Shown: one piece after another, positions 55,400-62,994 of the stretch
Layout: every line of letters starts with the position of its first letter
How positions within the stretch are numbered: the stretch's first letter is position 1
Source of the DNA: Curtobacterium sp. MCBD17_013
Lineage (GTDB): Bacteria; Actinomycetota; Actinomycetes; Actinomycetales; Microbacteriaceae
Direction: 5' to 3'
NCBI RefSeq assembly: GCF_003234565.1
Contig: NZ_QKTU01000004.1
Location: 186,001 to 250,000, forward strand
Length of the DNA stretch: 64,000 bases
Notes under the pieces: generated by a model
Told to the model about the DNA's origin: nothing
Database searches by the model: none
What the model saw: the letters and a program-made list of their open reading frames with translations, nothing else
Made by a program: the position numbers and the translations under genes

Positions 55400-55420
55400 T
55401 GGGGAGTCACGCCGAGGGCG

Positions 55421-57535
55421 TCACTCCCCCTTGCTCTTCTGCACGATCTCGTCCGCCACGGCCCGGGGGACCTCGGCGTAGGAGTCGAACACCATCGAGT
55501 AGACGGCGCGGCCCGACGTCTTCGACCGGAGGTCGCCGACGTAGCCGAACATCTCGGACAGCGGCACGCTCGCGCGGACCACCTTGACGCCCGAGGCGTC
55601 CTCCATCGACGAGATCTGCCCACGACGGGAGTTCAGGTCGCCGATGACGTCGCCCATGTACTCCTCGGGGGTGCGGACCTCGACGGCCATGAGCGGCTCG
55701 AGCAGGACGGGGTTCGCCTTGCGCGCAGCCTCCTTGTAGGCCATCGAACCGGCGATCTTGAACGCCATCTCGGACGAGTCGACGTCGTGCGCGGCACCGT
55801 CGAGGAGCGTCGCCTTGACGCCGACCGTCGGGAAGCCCGCGAGGATGCCGACCTGCATGGCGTCCTGGATGCCGGCGTCGACCGAGGGGATGTACTCGCG
55901 GGGAACGCGGCCACCCGTGACCTTGTTCTCGAACTCGTAGACCTTCTCGGCCGTGACCTCCATCGGCTCGAGCGCGATCTGCACCTTCGCGAACTGGCCG
56001 GAACCACCGGTCTGCTTCTTGTGGGTGTAGTCGTACCGCTCGACCGGCTTGCGCAGGGTCTCGCGGTACGCGACCTGCGGCTTGCCGACGTTCGCCTCGA
56101 CCTTGAACTCGCGCTTCATGCGGTCGACGAGGATGTCGAGGTGGAGCTCGCCCATGCCCTTGATGACCGTCTGACCGGTCTCCGCGTTGAGCTCGACCCG
56201 GAACGTCGGGTCCTCCTCCGCCAGCTTCTGAATGGCGGTGGAGAGCTTCTCCTGGTCCTGCTTGGTCTTCGGCTCGATCGCGACCTCGATGACCGGCTCC
56301 GGGAACGTCATCGACTCGAGGACGATCTGGTTGTCCGGGTCGCACAGGGTGTCACCGGTCGTCGTGTCCTTGAGGCCGATCACCGCGTAGATGTGGCCCG
56401 CGGTCACGCTGTCGACCGGGTTCTCCTTGTTGGAGTGCATCTGGAAGATCTTGCCGATGCGCTCCTTCTTGCCCTTGGTCGAGTTGATGACCTGCGACCC
56501 GGACTCGATGGAGCCCGAGTACACGCGGACGTAGGTGAGGCGACCGAAGAACGGGTGCACCGCGACCTTGAACGCGAGGGCGGAGAAGGGCTCGGTCGAG
56601 TCGGCGTGACGGGTGAGGATGGTCTCCTCGTTCTTCACGTCGTGGCCCTCGACCGCCGGGACGTCGAGCGGGCTCGGCAGGTAGTCGATGACCGCGTCGA
56701 GCATCGGCTGCACACCGCGGTTCTTGAACGCCGAACCACAGAGGACCGGGTAGACCTCGCTGTTGACCGTGAGCTTGCGGATGGCGCCCTTGATCTCGTC
56801 GACGGAGAGGTCCTCGCCACCGAAGTACTTCTCGAGCAGGGCGTCGTCGGTCTCGGCGACGCGCTCGATCAGCTTCGCGCGGTACTCGTCGGCCTTGTCC
56901 TTGAGGTCGGCCGGGATCTCCTCGATCTCGTAGTGCGCGCCCATCTGGACGTCACCCTTGGCGTCACCGCGCCAGGTGAGCGCCCGCATCTCGACGAGGT
57001 CCACGACACCCTCGAACGTGCTCTCGGCACCGATCGGGAGCTGGATCACGAGCGGCTCCGCGCCGAGGCGGTTGATGATCGTGTCCACCGTGAAGTAGAA
57101 GTCCGCGCCGAGCTTGTCCATCTTGTTGACGAAGCAGATGCGGGGCACGTCGTACTTGTCGGCCTGACGCCAGACGGTCTCCGACTGGGGCTCGACGCCC
57201 TCCTTGCCGTCGAACACGGCGACGGCGCCGTCGAGGACGCGGAGCGAACGCTCCACCTCGACGGTGAAGTCGACGTGACCAGGCGTGTCGATGATGTTGA
57301 TCTGGTTCTTGTTCCAGAAGCACGTCGTCGCGGCCGACGTGATCGTGATGCCGCGCTCCTGCTCCTGCGCCATCCAGTCCATCGTGGCGGCCCCGTCGTG
57401 GACCTCCCCGATCTTGTGGGTGATGCCCGTGTAGAACAGGATGCGCTCGGTGGTGGTGGTCTTGCCGGCATCGATGTGCGCCATGATGCCGATGTTGCGG
57501 ACCTTGTTCAGGTCGGTGAGCACGTCCTGTGCCAC
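55421..57535 (-). CDS. fusA: Elongation factor G
   Basis: A 704-residue translocase GTPase. The P-loop is [15 protein letters not shown] (about 20-34), with [17 protein letters not shown] and NKMDK. The C-terminal domains have [30 protein letters not shown] and the end [16 protein letters not shown]. The start is GTG at 57535; the long open frame upstream has no homology. It lies 88 bp after rpsG. Confidence 0.98.
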   Translation of the reverse strand: MAQDVLTDLNKVRNIGIMAHIDAGKTTTTERILFYTGITHKIGEVHDGAATMDWMAQEQERGITITSAATTCFWNKNQINIIDTPGHVDFTVEVERSLRVLDGAVAVFDGKEGVEPQSETVWRQADKYDVPRICFVNKMDKLGADFYFTVDTIINRLGAEPLVIQLPIGAESTFEGVVDLVEMRALTWRGDAKGDVQMGAHYEIEEIPADLKDKADEYRAKLIERVAETDDALLEKYFGGEDLSVDEIKGAIRKLTVNSEVYPVLCGSAFKNRGVQPMLDAVIDYLPSPLDVPAVEGHDVKNEETILTRHADSTEPFSALAFKVAVHPFFGRLTYVRVYSGSIESGSQVINSTKGKKERIGKIFQMHSNKENPVDSVTAGHIYAVIGLKDTTTGDTLCDPDNQIVLESMTFPEPVIEVAIEPKTKQDQEKLSTAIQKLAEEDPTFRVELNAETGQTVIKGMGELHLDILVDRMKREFKVEANVGKPQVAYRETLRKPVERYDYTHKKQTGGSGQFAKVQIALEPMEVTAEKVYEFENKVTGGRVPREYIPSVDAGIQDAMQVGILAGFPTVGVKATLLDGAAHDVDSSEMAFKIAGSMAYKEAARKANPVLLEPLMAVEVRTPEEYMGDVIGDLNSRRGQISSMEDASGVKVVRASVPLSEMFGYVGDLRSKTSGRAVYSMVFDSYAEVPRAVADEIVQKSKGE

Positions 57536-57623
57536 AGGGTTCCTCCGAGTAGTTGTGGGAGTCGACAGCGCCCATGGGGGCGCCGGGATCATGTCGCCGG
57601 CACCCCCGATGGGGCCGGGAGTG

Positions 57624-58094
57624 TTACCAGCGGTAGTGCGCGAAGGCCTTGTTCGACTCGGCCATCTTGTGGGTGTCCTCGCGGCGCTTGACCGCGGCAC
57701 CCAGACCGTTCGACGCGTCGAGGATCTCGTTCATGAGACGCTCGGTCATCGTCTTCTCGCGACGGGCCTTGGCGTACGAGGTGAGCCAGCGGAGCGCGAG
57801 CGTGTTCGCACGGTGCGGCTTGACCTCGACCGGCACCTGGTAGGTCGAACCACCGACGCGGCGGCTGCGGACCTCGAGGGTCGGGCGGACGTTGTCGAGG
57901 GCCTTCTTGAGCGTCGCGACGGCGTCCTGCTGGTTCTTGGCGGCGACGCCTTCGAGTGCACCGTAGACGATGCGCTCGGCGAGGCCCTTCTTGCCGTCGA
58001 GCAGGATCTTGTTGACGAGCTGGCTGACAACCGGAGCGCCGTAGACCGGATCGGCGACGACGGGGCGCTTGGGGGCGGGTCCCTTACGAGGCAT
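57624..58094 (-). CDS. rpsG: Ribosomal protein S7 (uS7)
   Basis: A 156-residue 16S-head assembly protein. It begins [22 protein letters not shown], has the signature [21 protein letters not shown], and ends [17 protein letters not shown]. Standard length. It lies 5 bp after rpsL. Confidence 0.98.
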   Translation of the reverse strand: MPRKGPAPKRPVVADPVYGAPVVSQLVNKILLDGKKGLAERIVYGALEGVAAKNQQDAVATLKKALDNVRPTLEVRSRRVGGSTYQVPVEVKPHRANTLALRWLTSYAKARREKTMTERLMNEILDASNGLGAAVKRREDTHKMAESNKAFAHYRW

Positions 58095-58099
58095 CTATC

Positions 58100-58468
58100 T
58101 CAACCCTTCTTCGCGCCGTAGCGGCTGCGGGCCTGCTTACGGTTCTTGACGGCCTGGGTGTCGAGCGCACCACGGACGATCTTGTAGCGGACACCGGGGA
58201 GGTCCTTCACACGACCACCACGGACGAGCACCATCGAGTGCTCCTGGAGGTTGTGGCCCTCACCGGGGATGTACGCGGTGACCTCGGTGCCGTTCGAGAG
58301 CTTGACACGAGCGACCTTGCGCAGTGCCGAGTTCGGCTTCTTCGGGGTGGTGGTGTAGACGCGGGTGCACACACCACGCTGCTGGGGGTTCGCCTTGAGG
58401 GCGGGCGCCTTGGTCTTGACGACCTTCGGCGCGCGGCCCTTGCGAACCAGCTGCTGAATCGTAGGCAA
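58100..58468 (-). CDS. rpsL: Ribosomal protein S12 (uS12), TTG start
   Basis: A 122-residue decoding-site protein. It begins [11 protein letters not shown] after the start codon, has [17 protein letters not shown] with the Lys that mutates in streptomycin resistance, and [29 protein letters not shown]. The only start that fits the homologous N-terminus is TTG at 58468, with AGGAG seven bases before it; no ATG or GTG lies at this place. It heads the str operon rpsL-rpsG-fusA-tuf. Confidence 0.97.
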   Translation of the reverse strand: MPTIQQLVRKGRAPKVVKTKAPALKANPQQRGVCTRVYTTTPKKPNSALRKVARVKLSNGTEVTAYIPGEGHNLQEHSMVLVRGGRVKDLPGVRYKIVRGALDTQAVKNRKQARSRYGAKKG

Positions 58469-58718
58469 CTGCTGCTCCTGGTTCCTGCTCGATTCCCTGG
58501 CCGACGTGATCCGTCGGCTTCCTCGTCCCGCGGCCGGACGGCGCCCGACACGGTGATCCGTGTCGCTTCCCGTACAACCCCGACACCGGGCCGACGATTC
58601 CAACGTCGGACCACGGCGGGCGACCGCTCTCGCGGTACCGCCTGGGACGGACATGTCCTGTACCGCTCCGTGAGCGTTCGGACTTCCGGGCACGCCGCTG
58701 TCGGCGCACACCGGAACA

Positions 58719-58747
58719 AGATTACTCGGCGTGACAGAGGCGGTCAA
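58719..58747 (-). promoter_or_regulatory. str-operon promoter (rpsL)
   Basis: On the minus strand a TTGACC -35 box (58747-58742), a 17-bp spacer and a TAATCT -10 box (58724-58719). The implied leader before rpsL is about 245 nt. No gene is seen between 58469 and 58718. Confidence 0.8.
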
Positions 58748-58753
58748 TCCCGC

Positions 58754-59009
58754 TCAGGAGGCCGTGCCCGCGTCGGTGCCGTTCGTCACCGTCGGTCGGC
58801 ACACCGCTCCCGCGTCCGTGACGCCCGTGACGACACCGTCCGCGGGGAACGCGAACCGGACCCGCACTCGCGTTGCCCGGTCCGGCCGGACTCGCGAACG
58901 TCGCCGAGAACGAGCGCTCCCGGGCGAGGCCGACCGGAGCGGCCGTCATGGCACCGGGGATCGGGACGGGCGGGACGGTGTGGGCGGCGGCGGCCTCCTC
59001 GGTCGTCAC
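58754..59009 (-). pseudogene. Possible small gene broken by one frameshift
   Basis: The ATG at 59009 overlaps the stop of the upstream membrane-protein gene by 4 bp (ATGA). For about 50 codons this frame has G/C-rich third positions: MTTEEAAAAHTVPPVPIPG and on to ATFASPAGPGNASAGPVR. After that its codon use collapses, while the neighbouring frame becomes well coded (FAFPADGVVTGVTDAGAV, ending in a stop at 58754). A single-base indel near 58850-58880 would join them into a protein of about 85 residues. It resembles nothing I recognise. It may be a chance pattern, a real frameshift or a sequencing error. Confidence 0.3.
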
Positions 59010-59461
59010 GACCGCCCGGTACCGAAGCCGGGCCCGCCCTCCTGGCGGCGGCGGTCCTCGTGGCGGGCCAGGAGCACCGCCGCGATCACGACCACGAGCG
59101 CGATGACGACCGTGCCCACGACGAAGGGGCCGAGCGCGTAGCCGGCGGGGAACACCACGAGCTGCGCGGCGTCACCGTGGACCAACGCGTAGCCGACCGA
59201 CCCGACGCCGAGCATGACGAGGTACGCCGTGGCCGCACACACCAGCCCGGACATCGCCGGACTGCCGCTCCGCGCGCCCACCGCCGTGCCTGCGAACACC
59301 ACGATCGCGACGCCCGTCACCATCGCCGGGCCGAGGTACGGGGTGGCGTCGGGTTGGCGGATGACCTCGAGGCCGGAGAACAGGCTCTCGAACCCCGTGA
59401 CCGCGATGACGAGCGCGAAGAACAGCACCGTCGTCATCGTCGCGAGGAGCCACCGGGACAT
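59006..59461 (-). CDS. Four-span membrane protein, DUF6121-like
   Basis: A 151-residue protein with four hydrophobic segments: about residues 5-25, 42-62, 70-90 and 105-130. A basic C-terminal tail HEDRRRQEGG follows. The layout, including a charged loop GLEVIRQPDATPYLGP after the first span, resembles small DUF6121 proteins of Microbacteriaceae, a tentative match from memory. The function is unknown. The ATG at 59461 was chosen because the first membrane span starts right after it and a TACGCT box lies 6 nt upstream. Confidence 0.7.
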   Translation of the reverse strand: MSRWLLATMTTVLFFALVIAVTGFESLFSGLEVIRQPDATPYLGPAMVTGVAIVVFAGTAVGARSGSPAMSGLVCAATAYLVMLGVGSVGYALVHGDAAQLVVFPAGYALGPFVVGTVVIALVVVIAAVLLARHEDRRRQEGGPGFGTGRS

Positions 59462-59467
59462 GGGACG

Positions 59468-59473
59468 AGCGTA
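59468..59473 (-). promoter_or_regulatory. Candidate leaderless -10 box for the DUF6121-like gene
   Basis: TACGCT on the minus strand, 6 nt before the ATG at 59461. Confidence 0.45.
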
Positions 59474-59510
59474 GTGCCGGGGGCGAGGGGAGGTCAGGCC
59501 GCCGCTCGAT

Positions 59511-60281
59511 TCACCCAGCCGCCTGTGTCGAGGTGGCATCGGTCGACGACGAGGACGCGGACGACGCCTTGAGGACGTAGATCTCGCCACCGAGCGACCA
59601 GTTCTGCCCGCCGGACCCGCCGCTCGAGGTGTCCGAGAGGGACTGTGAGACGGTGTCGACGAGGAACAGCCGGGACCCGTTCTGCAGGGCCTTGGTGAAG
59701 GCGAGCGCCTGCTGGTACGAACCCGTCACCGCGACCGTCACGGGGACGACCGTGAAGTCCGCACTCGTGATCGACGAGTCGGTCGTGGGGCCGCCAGGGG
59801 CGGGCGTCGCCGCTGGTGCGGCCGCGGGGGCCGCCGTCGCCGTCGCGCTCGGTGACGGGGTGGCCGACGCGCTGGCCGTCGGCGAACCGGTGCTCGTGCC
59901 CGTCGTGGTGGCACCGGCCCCGGCGGCGGCCGGCGGCGCGTACGCGACGGGGGTGTCGAACTGCACCGAGGAGATCCCGACGCCGCTCGTGGTCGCGGCG
60001 GTGTTGATCTCACGCGTGAAGCCCGTGGTGTCGGCCTTCGCAGGGACCGATTCCTGGAGGTCGGCGAACGTCGTCTTCATCGTGCCGAGCTTCTGGTACT
60101 GCTCCTCGAGGCGCGTCAGCTCCGCACGGTTCGAGGCGTTCGTCTCGTCGATGCTCTCGCGCTGGAGGTCGTTCGCGGACGCGGTCGCGAGCTGCGGCTG
60201 CACCCCGAGGAACCAGCCACCGGCGATGATCACGAGCGCGGCGACGCCCGCGAGGACGAGTGAGAGCTTGTGCTTGTTCAT
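59511..60281 (-). CDS. pilO: Type IV pilus inner-membrane accessory protein PilO-like
   Basis: A 256-residue protein with an N-terminal membrane segment (about residues 7-26), a coiled-coil region (RESIDETNASNRAELTRLEEQYQKL) and a ferredoxin-like C-terminal domain. Between the two beta-alpha parts, at about residues 115-170, lies a Pro/Ala/Thr/Ser-rich low-complexity insertion absent from typical PilO. PilO pairs with PilN to link PilM to the pilus machine. The ATG overlaps the pilN stop by 4 bp. Sequence similarity to proteobacterial PilO is low; context supports the call. Confidence 0.8.
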   Translation of the reverse strand: MNKHKLSLVLAGVAALVIIAGGWFLGVQPQLATASANDLQRESIDETNASNRAELTRLEEQYQKLGTMKTTFADLQESVPAKADTTGFTREINTAATTSGVGISSVQFDTPVAYAPPAAAGAGATTTGTSTGSPTASASATPSPSATATAAPAAAPAATPAPGGPTTDSSITSADFTVVPVTVAVTGSYQQALAFTKALQNGSRLFLVDTVSQSLSDTSSGGSGGQNWSLGGEIYVLKASSASSSSTDATSTQAAG

Positions 60282-61078
60282 CGGTTGCTCCCCGTGTACT
60301 TGCCGTCGTAGGCCTTCTCGTCCAGGTCGACCGAGATGGACGCCGTGTACGCGTCGCCGTCGGACGCGTGGTCGATCGACCCGATCGAGGAGTCGACGTA
60401 GCCCTTGAGCTTCGAGAGCCGGTCGGTCCAGTCCGGGACCGACGGCACGGAGGTGCTCGACACCGAGACCTGGATGGCTGCGACCCGCGACCCGTCGAGT
60501 GGCGAGGTGCTCTGCGCGAACGGCGCCGTCGCGTTCGCCGACGTGATCGTCATGCTCGTGATCGTGACGCCGCTCGGGAGGTACGACGCGAGGTTCCCGA
60601 GCATCGAGGACCAGTCGATCTCGGTCGATCCGCCGACGGTCTGACCCGCTTCGAGCAGTGCGATCTGCCCCTCGAGCGTGCGGACCTCGGCGTACTTCTG
60701 CTGCTCGAGGAGGAGTGAGGTCGTCTCGTTCTGAGCGGTCGCGAGATCGGTTCGCGACCGGATGGCATCGACCGTCGCTCCGCCCGCGACGAGGAGCACC
60801 ACGACGGCGAGCACGACGACACCGAGCCACGCGCGTCGCGCGACCGCGCGCTCGCGTCGGTCGAGGTGCACCTCGGTGGGCAGGAGGTCGACACGGGGCT
60901 CACGGCCGACGAGGGAGGACGCGACCGCCGCCCGCGTCGCCGGCGCCGCCGAGCCTCCCGTCGTCGCGGTACCGCCCTTGACCCGGGACTGCTTGCCGGT
61001 GCGCGGCGCCTTGGCGCCGCCGATCACCGAGGTGCGCTGCTTCTGCTCCTTGCGGATGTCCGCCTCGACCTTGCTCAT
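60278..61078 (-). CDS. pilN: Type IV pilus assembly protein PilN-like
   Basis: A 266-residue bitopic protein. A cytoplasmic N-terminus of about 60 residues ends in REPRVDLLPTEVHLDRRERAVARR, whose VDLLP resembles the PilN INLLP motif that binds PilM. A membrane segment follows (LGVVVLAVVVLLVAGG), and then a coiled coil and a periplasm-type domain. The extra basic N-terminus is longer than in Gram-negative PilN. It is coupled to pilM and pilO by 4-bp overlaps. Confidence 0.85.
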   Translation of the reverse strand: MSKVEADIRKEQKQRTSVIGGAKAPRTGKQSRVKGGTATTGGSAAPATRAAVASSLVGREPRVDLLPTEVHLDRRERAVARRAWLGVVVLAVVVLLVAGGATVDAIRSRTDLATAQNETTSLLLEQQKYAEVRTLEGQIALLEAGQTVGGSTEIDWSSMLGNLASYLPSGVTITSMTITSANATAPFAQSTSPLDGSRVAAIQVSVSSTSVPSVPDWTDRLSKLKGYVDSSIGSIDHASDGDAYTASISVDLDEKAYDGKYTGSNR

Positions 61079-62127
61079 GCTGCCCTGCTTCCGACGGCGA
61101 GCCCGAAGGCCACCGTGATCGCGTCGCCGCGCTCTGCGACGTCCTGCTCCGAGATCGATCCGGCGAGCGCCACTCCGCCGAACGCCTGCCCGTACGACAC
61201 GGGGATCCGGGTGTAGTCGGCGAGTGCCTCCCGGAAGCCGCGCATCCGCGCGCCTCCGCCTGCGATGAGGATGTGGCCGACGGGTTGGTCCGGGTGGGTG
61301 TTGACGAAGTAGTTGATCGTGTTACGGAGGCTCGCGAGGACCTCGGTGATCGTCTCGTGCGTGACCGCGATCGCGCGACGGTCGTCCGCGGTCTGGGCGA
61401 CGGCCGCGATCCCGAGGTGGCGCTTGACCGCCTCGGCGTCGTCCGCCGCGATGTCGAGCTGTCCGCTGAGGGCGCGTGTGACGTCGGCACCGCCTGCTGG
61501 GATGATGCGCACGAACTGCGGGACGCCGTCCGTCGCGATGACGACGCTCGTCGTGTCGGCCCCGATCTCGATGAGCGCCACCGTCCCGACCAGACCCGGT
61601 CGTGAGACGAGGGCGCGGGTCAAGGCGAACGGGATCAGGTCGACGCCCGCCGGGTTCAGGCCCGCGAGTTGCACCGCTTTGACGTTCGCCAGCACGGCGT
61701 CCTTGATCGCGGCGATGAGCAGACCCCGGACGACCGGTCCGTTCTCCCCCATCCCCTCGGAGGTCGGGTAGAAGTCGAGGATCGCGTCGATGACCGGCAC
61801 GGGGAGCATGTCCTGGACCTGGAACGGCAACGACTCGCGGATCTGCTCGATGGGCGCGAGCGGCACGGTCAGGTCACGCGACAGCACACGCTGGTTCCCC
61901 ATGCCGAGCACGACGTCCCGGGAGCGGAACTTGCCGAGGGACCACAACTGCTTCAACGCGCCGGCCACCGTGTTCGCCTCGAGGACCTCACCCCGGCTCA
62001 CCGATCCTTCCGGCGTGGGGACCTCGGCGAACCGGACGACGGTCGGACGGCCGCGGTCGGCCGAGGCGACCTCGACCGCGCGGATCGAGGCGGCCGCGAT
62101 GTCCAGGCCGACGATGCTCTTCGCCAT
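61075..62127 (-). CDS. pilM: Type IV pilus assembly ATPase-like protein PilM
   Basis: A 350-residue actin/FtsA-like cytoplasmic protein. It has IVGLDIAAASIRAVEV at the start, FQVQDMLPVPVIDAILDFYP, then IEIGADTTSVVI and ILIAGGGARMRGF, the nucleotide-binding elements of the PilM fold. It recruits PilN at the inner face of the membrane. A CGGAGA ribosome-binding site precedes the ATG. It lies 27 bp after pilD. Confidence 0.92.
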   Translation of the reverse strand: MAKSIVGLDIAAASIRAVEVASADRGRPTVVRFAEVPTPEGSVSRGEVLEANTVAGALKQLWSLGKFRSRDVVLGMGNQRVLSRDLTVPLAPIEQIRESLPFQVQDMLPVPVIDAILDFYPTSEGMGENGPVVRGLLIAAIKDAVLANVKAVQLAGLNPAGVDLIPFALTRALVSRPGLVGTVALIEIGADTTSVVIATDGVPQFVRIIPAGGADVTRALSGQLDIAADDAEAVKRHLGIAAVAQTADDRRAIAVTHETITEVLASLRNTINYFVNTHPDQPVGHILIAGGGARMRGFREALADYTRIPVSYGQAFGGVALAGSISEQDVAERGDAITVAFGLAVGSRAA

Positions 62128-62154
62128 GGGTGTGTTCTCCGTAGGGGGCGGCGC

Positions 62155-62994
62155 TCAGGCCAGACCGATGAGGTGCAGGTAGGCGTGCGACGCGGGCGCG
62201 CCGACGAGGACGCCGATCCAGGCTCCGGTGAGCATGGACGGGCCGAAGGGGATCCCTCCGCGCCACTTCGCTCGGCGCGCGGCGACGAGGACGAGCGCGA
62301 AGATACCCCCGACGAGGAAGGCGCCGAAAGCACCCACTGCGAGGGGTCCCCATCCGAGGTACGCGAGCGCGAGGCCCAGGATCCCGGCGAGTTTGACGTC
62401 GCCGAGCCCCATGCCGCCGGGCACCGCGATGGCGAGCACGAGGTACAGGACCCCGAGCGCAGCGGCACCGATGACGCCCCGCACGAACGCTGCCCAGTCG
62501 CCCGACAGTGCCGATGCACCGGCCAGGAGCACCGCGAGCACGACGGACGACGGGTAGGTGATGGCGTTCGGCAACGTGTGCGTGTCGACGTCGATCAGAG
62601 CCAGGGCCACGCTGATCGCCATGAGGTAGAGGAACGCCAGCAGCAGGACGACGTGCGCGGCGAGCACCCGGTCCCCCGCGGTGGTCGCCGGCCAGAACCG
62701 GAGCGCCACCACGACGAACAGGAGGCCCGTGGCGAGCTCGACGAGTGGGTACCGCGACGAGATGGGCGCGCCGCAGTCGCGACACCTGCCGCGCAACACG
62801 AGCCACGAGAGCACCGGGACGTTGTCGTACCCGCGGATCGGATGGTTGCACCGCGGGCACGCGCTCGGCGGCGACATGATCGACACGTGCGCCGGCACCC
62901 GGTACACGACGACGTTGAGGAACGAGCCGATGAGCAGCCCGAACACCCCGCCGAGGGTCGCGACGAGCGGGCCGAGGTCGAGCGCGGTCGTCAT
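62155..62994 (-). CDS. pilD: Prepilin peptidase (A24 family, PilD-like)
   Basis: A 279-residue membrane aspartyl protease/methyltransferase that cleaves and N-methylates prepilins. The N-terminal methylase part has GSFLNVVVYRVP and two CxxC pairs (CPRCNHPI and CRDCGAPISSRYP) binding zinc. The protease part has the catalytic Asp in ALIDVDTHTLPN and the second in GLGDVKLAGILG. About eight hydrophobic segments are present. The ATG overlaps the upstream gene's stop by 4 bp. Confidence 0.94.
   Translation of the reverse strand: MTTALDLGPLVATLGGVFGLLIGSFLNVVVYRVPAHVSIMSPPSACPRCNHPIRGYDNVPVLSWLVLRGRCRDCGAPISSRYPLVELATGLLFVVVALRFWPATTAGDRVLAAHVVLLLAFLYLMAISVALALIDVDTHTLPNAITYPSSVVLAVLLAGASALSGDWAAFVRGVIGAAALGVLYLVLAIAVPGGMGLGDVKLAGILGLALAYLGWGPLAVGAFGAFLVGGIFALVLVAARRAKWRGGIPFGPSMLTGAWIGVLVGAPASHAYLHLIGLA

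Noticed and set aside
55307-57691. Long plus-strand open frame opposite fusA
   Set aside because: Shadow of fusA, with Arg/Asp/Val/Leu bias and no domain.
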